From Luzula sylvatica (taxonomy: Eukaryota > Streptophyta > Magnoliopsida > Poales > Juncaceae): a stretch of DNA of 64,000 nt. A model generated the notes under the pieces. That model made no database searches, was not told the origin of the DNA, and was given only the letters and a program-made list of their open reading frames with translations. Both the position numbers and the translations under genes were made by a program. Location: assembly GCA_946800325.1 (NCBI GenBank), contig OX326956.1:50763052-50827051 (forward strand), read 5' to 3'. Below are positions 1 through 10,423 of the stretch, in pieces. Every line of letters starts with the position of its first letter. The stretch's first letter is position 1.

Positions 1-1613
1 TTATTCGAACTCCTCAAAGCGTTAAAATCTTGTTTTGAATCTAAAAACAAACTTTCTTAGTGTTTGTGAAATTTGGTGAAAAGTTATAAAGTAAAAGATA
101 CGATACAATTGATCTAAAAACACGTTATTTGAACTCATCAAAGCGTTAAAATCTTATTTTGAATCGAAAAACAAATTTTCTTAGTGTTTGAGAAATTTGG
201 TGAAAATTTATGTACTAAAAGGTACGATACAAATGATCTAAAAACACGTTATTTGAAATCCTCAAAGCGTTAAAATCTTGTTTTGAAATCGAATGACAAA
301 CTTTCTTAGTGTATGTGAAATTTGGTGAAAAGTTATGTTGTAAAAGATACGATACAAATGATCTAAAAACACGTTATTTGAACTCCTCAAAGCGTTAAAA
401 TCATGTTTTGAATCGAAAAACAAACATTCTTAGTGTTTGTGAAATTTGGTGAAAAGTTATGTATTAAAAGATACGATACAAATGATCTAAAAACACGTTA
501 TTTGAATTCCTCAAAGCGTTAAAATCTTGTTTTGAATCGAAAAACTAACTTTCTTAGTGTTTGTAGAATTTGGTGAAAAGTTATGTAGTAAAAGATACGA
601 TACAAATGATCTAAAAACACTTTATTTGAACTCCTCAAAGCGTTAAAAACTTGTTTTGAATATAAAAACAAACTTTCTCAGTGTTTGTGAAATTTGGTGA
701 AAAGTTATAAAGTAAAAGATACGATACAATTGATCTTAAAACACGTTATTTGAACTCCTCAAAGCGTTAAAATCTTGTTTTGAATCAAAAAACAAACTTT
801 CTCAGTGTTTGTGAAATTTGGTGAAAAGTTATAAAGTAAAAGGTACGATACAATTGATCTAAAAGCACGTTATTTGAACTCATCAAACCGTTAAAATCTT
901 GTTTTGAATCGAAAAACAAACTTTCTTAGTGTTTGTGAAATTTGGTGAAAAATTATGTAGTAAAAGATACGATACAAATGATCTAAAAACACGTCATTTG
1001 AGCTCCTCAAAGCGTTAAAATCTTGTTTTGAATCGAAAAACAAACTTTCTTAGTGTTTGTGAAATTTGGTGAAAAGTTAGGTAGTAAAAGATACGATACA
1101 ATTGATCTAAAAACACGTTATTTGAACTCCTCAAAGCGTTAAAATTTTGTTTTGAATCGAAAAACAAACTTTCTTAGTGTTTGTGAAATTTGGTGAAAAG
1201 TTATGAAGTAAACGATACGATACAAATGATCCAAAAACACGTTATTTGAACTCCTCAAAGCGTTAAAATCTTGTTTTGAATCGAAAAACAAACTTTCTTA
1301 GTGTTTGTGAAATTTGGTGAAAAGTTATGTTGTAAAAGATACGATACAAATGATCTAAAAACAAGTTATTTGAACTCCTGAAAGCGTTAAAATCTTGTTT
1401 TGAATCGAAAAACAAACTTTCTTAGTGTTTGTGAAATTTGGTGAAAAGTTAGGTAGTAAAAGATACGATACAATTGATCTAAAAACACGTTATTTGAACT
1501 CCTCAAAGCGTTAAAATCTTGTTTTGAATCGTAAAACTAACTTTCTTAGTGTTTGTGAAATTTGGTGAAAAGTTATGCAGTAAACGATACGATACAAATG
1601 ATCTAAAAACACG
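1..1613 (+). repeat. Family B unit, 13-monomer short form (diverged)
   Basis: It opens with the B1 marker TTATTCGAAC plus GAATCTAAAAAC and TTATAAAG. It then runs B2 (CATCAAAG, AAATTTTC), B3 (GAAATCGAATGAC, 125 bp), B4 (ATCATG, AACATT), B5 (GAATTCC, TAGAATTT), B6 (CTTTATTTG, ATAAAAAC) and B7 (AATCAAAAAAC). After B7 it departs from the next two units, which are 19 monomers long, so about six monomers are missing. It carries many private substitutions, for example GTGTTTGAGAA near 185. The window may begin inside a longer unit; its left edge happens to coincide with a B1 monomer. Confidence 0.8.
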
Positions 1614-3968
1614 TTATTCGAACTCCTCAAAGCGTTAAAATCTTGTTTTGAATCTAAAAACAAACTTTCTTAGTGTTTGTGAAATTTGGTGAAAAGTTAT
1701 AAAGTAAAAGATACGATACAATTGATCTAAAAACACGTTATTTGAACTCATCAAAGCGTTAAAATCTTATTTGGAATTGAAAAACAAATTTTCTTAGTGT
1801 TTGTGAAATTTGGTGAAAATTTATGTACTAAAAGATACGATACAAATGATCTAAAAACACGTTATTTGAAATCCTCAAAGCGTTAAAATCTTGTTTTGAA
1901 ATCGAATGACAAACTTTCTTAGTGTATGTGAAATTTGGTGAAAAGTTATGTTGTAAAAGATACGATACAAATGATCTAAAAACACGTTATTTGAACTCCT
2001 CAAAACGTTAAAATCATGTTTTGAATCGAAAAACAAACATTCTTAGTGTTTGTGAAATTTGGTGAAAAGTTATGTAATAAAAGATACGATACAAATGATC
2101 TAAAAACACGTTATTTGAATTCCTCAAAGCGTTAAAATCTTGTTTTGAATCGAAAAAACTAACTTTCTTAGTGTTTGTAGAATTTGCTGAAAAGTTATGT
2201 AGTAAAAGATACGATACAAATGATCTAAAAACACTTTATTTGAACTCCTCAAAGCGTTAAAAACTTGTTTTGAATATAAAAACAAACTTTCTCAGTGTTT
2301 GTGAAATTTGGTGAAAAGTTATAAAGTAAAAGATACGATACAATTGATCTAAAAACACGTTATTTGAACTCCTCAAAGCGTTAAAATCTTGTTTTGAATC
2401 AAAAAACAAACTTTCTTAGTGTTTGTGAAATTTGGTGAAAAGTTATAAAGTAAGAGGTACGATACAATTGATCTAAAAGCACATTATTTGAACTCATCAA
2501 AGCGTTAAAATCTTATTTTGAATCAAAAAACAAACTTTGTTTGTGTTTGTGAAATTTGGTGAAAATTTATGTACTAAAAGGTACGATACAAATGATCTAA
2601 AAACACGTTATTTGAACTCCTCATAGCGTTAAAATCTTGTTTTGAAATCGAATAACAAACTTTCTTAGTGTTTGTGAAATTTGGTGAAAAGTTATGTTGT
2701 AAAAGATACGATACAAATGATCTAAAAACACGTTATTTGAACTCCTCAAAGCGTTAAAATCATGTTTTGAATCGAAAAACAAACATTCTTAGTGTTTGTG
2801 AAATTTGGTGAAAAGTTATGTAGTAAAAGATACGATACAAATGATCTAAAATCAATTTATTTGAACTCCTGAAAGCGTTAAAATCTTGTTTTGAATCGAA
2901 AAACAAACTTTCTTAGTGTTTGTGAAATTTGGTGAAAAGTTATGTAGTAAAAGATACGATACAATTGATCTAAAAACACGTTATTTGAACTCCTCAAAGC
3001 GTTAAAATCTTGTTTTGAATCGAAAAACTAACTTTCTAAGTGTGTGAAATTTGGTGAAAAGTTATGAAGTAAACGATACGATACAAATGATCTAAAAACA
3101 CTTTATTTGAACTCCTCAAAGCGTTAAAATCTTGTTTTGAATATAAAAACAAACTTTCTTAGTGTTTGTGAAATTTGGTGAAAAGTTATAAAGTAAAAGA
3201 TACGATACAATTGATTTAAAAACACGTTATTTGAACTCCTCAAACCGTTAAAATCTTGTTTTGAATCGAAAAACAAACTTTCTTAGTGTTTGTGAAATTT
3301 GGTGAAAAATTATGTAGTAAAAGATACGATACAAATGATCTAAAAACACGTCATTTGAGCTCCTCAAAGCGTTAAAATCTTGTTTTGAATCGAAAAACAA
3401 ACTTTCTTAGTGTTTGTGAAATTTGGTGAAAAGTTAGGTAGTAAAAGATACAATACAATTGATCTAAAAACACGTTATTTGAACTCCTCAAAGCGTTAAA
3501 ATTTTGTTTTGAATCGAAAAACAAACTTTCTTAGTGTTTGTGAAATTTGGTGAAAAGTTATGTAGTAAAAGATACGATACAATTGATCTAAAAACACGTC
3601 ATTTGAGCTCCTCAAAGCGTTAAAATCTTGTTTTGAATCGAAAAACAAACTTTCTTAGTGTGTGAAATTTGGTGAAAAGTTATGTAGTAAAAGATACGAT
3701 ACAATTGATCTAAAAACACGTTATTTGAACTCCTCAAAGCGTTAAAATCTTGTTTTGAATCGAAAAACAAACTTTCTTAGTGTTTGTGAAATTTGGTGAA
3801 AAGTTAGGTAGTAAAAGATACGATACAATTGATCTAAAAACACGTTATTTGAACTCCTCAAAGCGTTAAAATCTTGTTTTGAATCGAAAAACTAACTTTC
3901 TTAGTGTTTGTGAAATTTGGTGAAAAGTTATGTAGTAAACGATACGATACAAATGATCTAAAAACACG
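1614..3968 (+). repeat. Family B 19-monomer HOR, copy 1 (2355 bp)
   Basis: It starts at a TTATTCGAAC monomer, and the same marker recurs 2355 bp later. The order is B1-B9, including B8 (TTTGTG, TTTATGTAC) and B9 (CTCATAGCG, GAAATCGAATAAC). Next come a second ATCATG monomer, CAATTTATTTG, a CTAAC monomer, CTTTATTTG, an AAAAATTATG monomer, CATTTGAGCTCC, an ATTTTG monomer and further common-type monomers. CATTTGAGCTCC appears twice here (near 3352 and 3598), a local duplication absent from copy 2. Two monomers (near 3041 and 3659) have GTGTGTGAAA instead of GTGTTTGTGAAA and are 122 bp long. Confidence 0.8.
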
Positions 3969-6326
3969 TTATTCGAACTCCTCAAAGCGTTAAAATCTTG
4001 TTTTGAATCTAAAAACAAACTTTCTTAGTGTTTGTGAAATTTGGTGAAAAGTTATAAAGTAAAAGATACGATGCAATTGATCTAAAAACATGTTATTTGA
4101 ACTCATCAAAGCGTTAAAATCTTATTTTGAATCGAAAAACAAATTTTCTTAGTGTTTGTGAAATTTGGTGAAAATTTATGTACTAAAAGATACGATACAA
4201 ATGATCTAAAAACACGTTATTTGAACTCCTCAAAGCGTTAAAATCTTGTTTTGAAATCGAATGACAAACTTTCTTAGTGTATGTGAAATTTGGTGAAAAG
4301 TTATGTTGTAAAAGATACGATACAAATGATCTAAAAACACGTTATTTGAACTCCTCAAAGCGTTAAAATCATGTTTTGAATCGAAAAACAAACATTCTTA
4401 GTGTTTGTGAAATTTGGTGAAAAGTTATGTAATAAAAGATACGATACAAATGATATAAAAACACGTTATTTGAATTCCTCAAAGCGTTAAAATCTTGTTT
4501 TGAATCGAAAAACTAACTTTCTTAGTGTTTGTAGAATTTGGTGAAAAGTTATGTAGTAAAAGATACGATATAAATGATCTAAAAACACTTTATTTGAACT
4601 CCTCAAAGCGTTAAAATCTTGTTTTGAATATAAAAACAAACTTTCTTAGTGTTTGTGAAATTTGGTGAAAAGTTATAAAGTAAAAGATACGATACAATTG
4701 ATCTAAAAACACGTTATTTGAACTCCTCAAAGCGTTAAAATCTTGTTTTGAATCAAAAAACAAACTTTCTTAGTGTTTGTGAAATTTGGTGAAAATTTAT
4801 AAAGTAAAAGGTACGATACAATTGATCTAAAAGCACGTTATTTGAACTCATCAAAGCGTTAAAATCTTATTTTGAATCAAAAAACAAACTTTCTTTGTGT
4901 TTGTGAAATTTGGTGAAAATTTATGTACTAAAAGGTACGATACAAATGACCTAAAAACACGTTATTTGAACTCCTCATAGCGTTAAAATCTTGTTTTGAA
5001 ATCGAATAACAAACTTTCTTAGTATTTGTGAAATTTGGTGAAAAGTTATGTTGTAAAAGATACGATACAAATGATCTAAAAACACGTTATTTGAACTCCT
5101 CAAAGCGTTAAAATCATGTTTTGAATCGAAAAACAAACATTCTTAGTGTTTGTGAAATTTGGTGAAAAGTTATGTAGTAAAAGATACGATACAAATGATC
5201 TAAAAACAATTTATTTGAACTCCTGAAAGCGTTAAAATCTTGTTTTGAATCGAAAAACAAACTTTCTTAGTGTTTGTGAAATTTGGTGAAAAGTTAGGTA
5301 GTAAAAGATACGATACAATTGATCTAAAAACACGTTATTTGAACTCCTCAAAGCGTTAAAATCTTGTTTTGAATCGAAAAACTAACTTTCTAAGTGTTCG
5401 TGAAATTTGGTGAAAAGTTATGAAGTAAACGATACGATACAAATTATCTAAAAACACTTTATTTGAACTCCTCAAAGCGTTAAAATCTTGTTTTGAATAT
5501 AAAAACAAACTTTCTTAGTGTTTGTGAAATTTCGTGAAAAGTTATAAAGTAAAAGATACGATACAATTGATTTAAAAACACGTTATTTGAACTCCTGAAA
5601 GCGTTAAAATCTTGTTTTGAATCGAAAAACAAACTTTCTTAGTGTTTGTGAAATTTGGTGAAAAATTATGTAGTAAAAGATACGATACAAATGATCTAAA
5701 AACACGTCATTTGAGCTCCTCAAAGCGTTAAAATCTTGTTTTGAATCGAAAAACAAACTTTCTTAGTGTTTGTGAAATTTGGTGAAAAGTTAGGTAGTAA
5801 AAGATACGATACAATTGATCTAAAAACACGTTATTTGAACTCCTCAAAGCGTTAAAATTTTGTTTTGAATTGAAAAACAAACTTTCTTAGTGTTTGTGAA
5901 ATTTTGTGAAAAGTTATGAAGTAAACGATACGATACAAATGATCTAAAAACACGTTATTTGAACTCCTCAAAGCGTTAAAATCTTGTTTTGAATCGAAAA
6001 ACAAACTTTCTTAGTGTTTGTGAAATTTGGTGAAAAGTTATGTAGTAAAAGATACGATACAATTGATCTAAAAACACGTTATTTGAACTCCCCAAAGCGT
6101 TAAAATCTTGTTTTGAATCGAAAAACAAACTTTCTTAGTGTTTGTGAAATTTGGTGAAAATTTATGTAGTAAAAGATACGGTACAAATGATCTAAAAACA
6201 CGTTATTTGAACTCCTGAAAGCGTTAAAATCTTGTTTTGAATCGAAAAACAAACTTTCTTAGTGTTTGTGAAATTTGGTGAAAAGTTAGGTAGTAAAAGA
6301 TACGATACAATTGATCTAAAAACACG
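3969..6326 (+). repeat. Family B 19-monomer HOR, copy 2 (2358 bp)
   Basis: It repeats copy 1's variant order and ends with ATTTTG/GAAGTAAACG, a common-type monomer, P (CCCAAAG, TTTATGTAG, ACGGTAC) and G (CTGAAAG, TTAGGTAG). The last monomers lead straight into family X at 6327. Later B blocks look like shortened descendants of this 19-mer: blocks at 10424 and 15266 keep B1-B9 and then jump to P and G, losing about eight monomers. The 49.7, 55.9 and 60.6 kb blocks keep 17-18. Confidence 0.8.
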
Positions 6327-6451
6327 TTATTTGAACTCCTGAAAGCGTTAAAATCTTGTTTTGAATCGAAAAACAAACTTTCTTAGTGTTTGTGAAATTT
6401 GGTGAAAAGTTATGTAGTTTAAAGATACGATACAAATGATCTAAAAACAAG
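6327..6451 (+). repeat. Type X monomer, 125 bp (GTTTAAAG insertion), marker of the family X HOR
   Basis: TATGTAGTTTAAAG replaces TATGTAGTAAAAG, adding one base and creating the palindrome TTTAAA. X monomers begin each 8-mer or 5-mer sub-unit, and about 44 copies occur between here and 59.8 kb. The extra base shifts the minus-strand frame and opens a 61-codon frame (6316-6501 in this copy) starting with TTG. That frame is a by-product, since it spans one and a half monomers and has no recognisable domain. Confidence 0.92.
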
Positions 6452-6702
6452 TTATTTGAACTCCTGAAATCGTTAAAATCTTGTTTTGAATCGAAAAACA
6501 AACTTTCTTAGTTTTTGTGAAATTTGGTGAAAAGTTAGGTAGTAAAAGATACGATACAATTGATCTAAAAACACGTTATTTGAACTCCTCAAAGCGTTAA
6601 AATTTTGTTTTGAATCGAAAAACAAACTTTCTTAGTGTTTGTGAAATTTGGTGAAAAGTTATGAAGTAAACGATACGATACAAATGATCCAAAAACACGT
6701 TA

Positions 6703-6717
6703 TTTGAACTCCTCAAA
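6703..6717. other. 5-bp dyad TTTGA / TCAAA, disrupted in some monomer classes
   Basis: TTTGA at p4-8 pairs with TCAAA at p14-18 around the 5-base loop ACTCC. Monomers with CTGAAAG (X, Y, G, W) or CCCAAAG (P, P') lose one pair. Monomers with CATCAAAG (B2, B8) or CGTCAAAG (R) keep it, because the change falls in the loop. Because disrupted classes are common, it is probably not under strong constraint. Confidence 0.45.
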
Positions 6718-6728
6718 GCGTTAAAATC

Positions 6729-6749
6729 TTGTTTTGAATCGAAAAACAA
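6729..6749. other. 7-bp perfect dyad in the monomer (potential hairpin or cruciform)
   Basis: TTGTTTT at p30-36 is the exact reverse complement of AAAACAA at p44-50, separated by the 7-base loop GAATCGA, which holds one CpG. The element recurs in most monomers, so the window contains several hundred copies. Variant B7/B8 monomers (AATCAAAAAAC) keep the arms and change only the loop; the 123-bp monomers shorten the loop by one base. Short dyads are known in several centromeric satellites, but a role here is inference. An AT-rich 7-bp stem is weak on its own. Confidence 0.7.
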
Positions 6750-7940
6750 ACTTTCTTAGTGTTTGTGAAATTTGGTGAAAAGTTATGTAGTAAAAGATAC
6801 GATACAATTGATCTAAAAACACGTTATTTGAACTCCCCAAAGCGTTAAAATCTTGTTTTGAATCGAAAAACAAACTTTCCTAGTGTGTGTGAAATTTGGT
6901 GAAAAGTTATGTAGTAAAAGATACGATACAAATGATCTAAAAACAAGTTATTTGAACTCCTGAAAGCGTTAAAATCTTGTTTTGAATCGAAAAACAAACT
7001 TTCTTAGTGTTTGTGAAATTTGGTGAAAAGTTAGGTAGTAAAAGATACGATACAATTGATCTAAAAACACGTTATTTGAACTCGTCAAAGCGTTAAAATC
7101 TTGTTTTGAATCGAAAAACTAACTTTCTTAGTGTTTGTGAAATTTGGTGAAAAGTTATGTAGTAAACGATACGATACAAATGATCTAAAAACACGTTATT
7201 CGAACTCCTCAAAGCGTTAAAATCTTGTTTTGAATCGAAAAACAAACTTTCTTAGTGTTTGTGAAATTTGGTGAAAAGTTAGGTAGTAAAAGATACGATA
7301 CAATTGATCTAAAAACACGTTATTTGAACTCCTGAAAGCGTTAAAATCTTGTTTTGAATCGAAAAACAAACTTTCTTAGTGTTTGTGAAATTTGGTGAAA
7401 AGTTATGTAGTTTAAAGATACGATACAAATGATCTAAAAACAAGTTATTTGAACTCCTGAAATCGTTAAAATCTTGTTTTGAATCGAAAAACAAACTTTC
7501 TTAGTGTCTGTGAAATTTGGTGAAAAGTTATGTAGTAAAAGATACGATACAAATGATCTAAAAACACATTATTTGAACTCCTCAAAACGTTAAAATCTTG
7601 TTTTAAATCGAAAAACAAACTTTCTTAGTGTTTGTGAAATTTGGTGAAAAGTTATGTAGTAAAAGATACGATACAAATGATCTAAAAACAAGTTATTTGA
7701 ACTCCTGAAAGCGTTAAAATCTTGTTTTGAATCGAAAAACTAACTTTCTTAGTGTTTGTGAAATTTGGTGAAAAGTTATGTAGTAAAAGATACGATACAA
7801 ATGATCTAAAAACACGTTATTTGAACTCCTGAAAGCGTTAAAATCTTGTTTTGAATCGAAAAACAAACTTTCTTAGTGTTTGTGAAATTTGGTGAAAAGT
7901 TAGGTAGTAAAAGATACGATACAATTGATCTAAAAACACG

Positions 7941-9554
7941 TTATTTGAACTCCTGAAAGCGTTAAAATCTTGTTTTGAATCGAAAAACAAACTTTCTTAG
8001 TGTTTGTGAAATTTGGTGAAAAGTTATGTAGTTTAAAGATACGATACAAATGATCTAAAAACAAGTTATTTGAACTCCTGAAATCGTTAAAATCTTGTTT
8101 TGAATCGAAAAACAAACTTTCTTAGTGTTTGTGAAATTTGGTGAAAAGTTAGGTAGTAAAAGATACGATACAATTGATCTAAAAACACGTTATTTGAACT
8201 CCTCAAAGCGTTAAAATTTTGTTTTGAATCGAAAAACAAACTTTCTTAGTGTTTGTGAAATTTGGTGAAAAGTTATGAAGTAAACGATACGATACAAATG
8301 ATCCAAAAACACGTTATTTGAACTCCTCAAAGCGTTAAAATCTTGTTTTGAATCGAAAAACAAACTTTCTTAGTGTTTGTGAAATTTGGTGAAAAGTTAT
8401 GTAGTAAAAGATACGATACAATTGATCTAAAAACACGTTATTTGAACTCCCCAAAGCGTTAAAATCTTGTTTTGAATCGAAAAACAAACTTTCTTAGTGT
8501 GTGTGAAATTTGGTGAAAAGTTATGTAGTAAAAGATACGATACAAATGATCTAAAAACAAGTTATTTGAACTCCTGAAAGCGTTAAAATCTTGTTTTGAA
8601 TCGAAAAACAAACTTTCTTAGTGTTTGTGAAATTTGGTGAAAAGTTAGGTAGTAAAAGATACGATACAATTGATCTAAAAACACGTTATTTGAACTCGTC
8701 AAAGCGTTAAAATCTTGTTTTGAATCGAAAAACTAACTTTCTTAGTGTTTGTGAAATTTGGTGAAAAGTTATGTAGTAAACGATACGATACAAATGATCT
8801 AAAAACACGTTATTCGAACTCCTCAAAGCGTTAAAATCTTGTTTTGAATCGAAAAACAAACTTTCTTAGTGTTTGTGAAATTTGGTGAAAAGTTAGGTAG
8901 TAAAAGATACGATACAATTGATCTAAAAACACGTTATTTGAACTCCTGAAAGCGTTAAAATCTTGTTTTGAATCGAAAAACAAACTTTCTTAGTGTTTGT
9001 GAAATTTGGTGAAAAGTTATGTAGTTTAAAGATACGATACAAATGATCTAAAAACAAGTTATTTGAACTCCTGAAATCGTTAAAATCTTGTTTTGAATCG
9101 AAAAACAAACTTTCTTAGTGTCTGTGAAATTTGGTGAAAAGTTATGTAGTAAAAGATACGATACAAATGATCTAAAAACACATTATTTGAACTCCTCAAA
9201 ACGTTAAAATCTTGTTTTAAATCGAAAAACAAACTTTCTTAGTGTTTGTGAAATTTGGTGAAAAGTTATGTAGTAAAAGATACGATACAAATGATCTAAA
9301 AACAAGTTATTTGAACTCCTGAAAGCGTTAAAATCTTGTTTTGAATCGAAAAACAAACTTTCTTAGTGTTTGTGAAATTTGGTGAAAAGTTATGTAGTAA
9401 AAGATACGATACAAATGATCTAAAAACACGTTATTTGAACTCCTGAAAGCGTTAAAATCTTGTTTTGAATCGAAAAACAAACTTTCTTAGTGTTTGTGAA
9501 ATTTGGTGAAAAGTTAGGTAGTAAAAGATACGATACAATTGATCTAAAAACACG
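7941..9554 (+). repeat. Family X 13-mer HOR, subtype b (1614 bp)
   Basis: Same 13-monomer order, but Y has AGTGTTTGTG and W has AAAACAAAC. The a-b pair forms a 26-monomer, 3228-bp unit that is seen again at 11790-15017, 16632-19859 and 21723-24950. Confidence 0.88.
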
Positions 9555-10423
9555 TTATTTGAACTCCTGAAAGCGTTAAAATCTTGTTTTGAATCGAAAA
9601 ACAAACTTTCTTAGTGTTTGTGAAATTTGGTGAAAAGTTATGTAGTTTAAAGATACGATACAAATGATCTAAAAACAAGTTATTTGAACTCCTGAAATCG
9701 TTAAAATCTTGTTTTGAATCGAAAAACAAACTTTCTTAGTGTTTGTGAAATTTGGTGAAAAGTTAGGTAGTAAAAGATACGATACAATTGATCTAAAAAC
9801 ACGTTATTTGAACTCCTCAAAGCGTTAAAATTTTGTTTTGAATCGAAAAACAAACTTTCTTAGTGTTTGTGAAATTTGGTGAAAAGTTATGAAGTAAACG
9901 ATACGATACAAATGATCCAAAAACACGTTATTTGAACTCCTCAAAGCGTTAAAATCTTGTTTTGAATCGAAAAACAAACTTTCTTAGTGTTTGTGAAATT
10001 TGGTGAAAAGTTATGTAGTAAAAGATACGATACAATTGATCTAAAAACACGTTATTTGAACTCCCCAAAGCGTTAAAATCTTGTTTTGAATCGAAAAACA
10101 AACTTTCTTAGTGTGTGTGAAATTTGGTGAAAAGTTATGTAGTAAAAGATACGATACAAATGATCTAAAAACAAGTTATTTGAACTCCTGAAAGCGTTAA
10201 AATCTTGTTTTGAAACGAAAAACAAACTTTCTTAGTGTTTGTGAAATTTGGTGAAAAGTTAGGTAGTAAAAGATACGATACAATTGATCTAAAAACACGT
10301 TATTTGAACTCGTCAAAGCGTTAAAATCTTGTTTTGAATCGAAAAACTAACTTTCTTAGTGTTTGTGAAATTTGGTGAAAAGTTATGTAGTAAACGATAC
10401 GATACAAATGATCTAAAAACACG
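9555..10423 (+). repeat. Partial family X unit (X Y T C P' G R, 869 bp)
   Basis: Seven monomers of the 8-mer sub-unit are present, after which the expected S monomer is replaced by B1 at 10424. S and B1 both begin TTATTCGAAC, so the switch between families lies in sequence shared by the two. The same R-to-B1 switch recurs at 15266, 28180, 32153, 34636, 49660, 55863 and 60576. Confidence 0.85.

Larger units (their letters stand above)
6700..6823 (+). repeat. Reference 124-bp monomer (type C, close to consensus)
   Basis: This copy is close to the majority sequence at most positions and serves as the coordinate reference. By my count it has about 35 G or C bases in 124. Internal features are two small dyads (p4-18 and p30-50), a near-duplicate TTTGTGAAA/TTTGGTGAAA at p63-81, and a doubled 5-mer GATACGATAC at p97-106. 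There are four CpG sites (p20-21, p41-42, p101-102, p123-124). About twelve short A- or T-runs are spread over the monomer at roughly helical spacing. It lacks a CENP-B box and has no coding capacity. Confidence 0.95.
6327..7940 (+). repeat. Family X 13-mer HOR, subtype a (1614 bp)
   Basis: Monomer order is X Y T C P' G R S, then X Y' Z W G. Diagnostic motifs: Y has GAAATCG; T has ATTTTG, GAAGTAAACG and GATCC; P' has CCCAAAG and GTGTGTGTG; R has CGTCAAAG, CTAAC and GTAAACG; S has TTATTCGAAC and TTAGGTAG; Y' has GTCTGTG and ends CACA; Z has CAAAACG and TTTTAAATCG. Subtype a is recognised by Y with AGTTTTTGTG (near 6511) and W with AAAACTAAC (near 7740). Confidence 0.9.

Noticed and set aside
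6316..6501. Repeated 61-codon minus-strand reading frame as a gene family
   Set aside because: It starts with TTG, crosses monomer borders, depends on the 1-bp length change in X, shows no domain or signal sequence, and is only one of several hundred equivalent satellite positions.
6796..6805. GATACGATAC as telomere-like or microsatellite sequence
   Set aside because: Only two units of the 5-mer occur per monomer; it is part of the satellite and matches no telomere motif known to me.
7196..7320. CENP-B box in the TTATTCGAAC monomers
   Set aside because: TTCG is present, but the required downstream CGGG-type core is missing in all monomer classes I checked.
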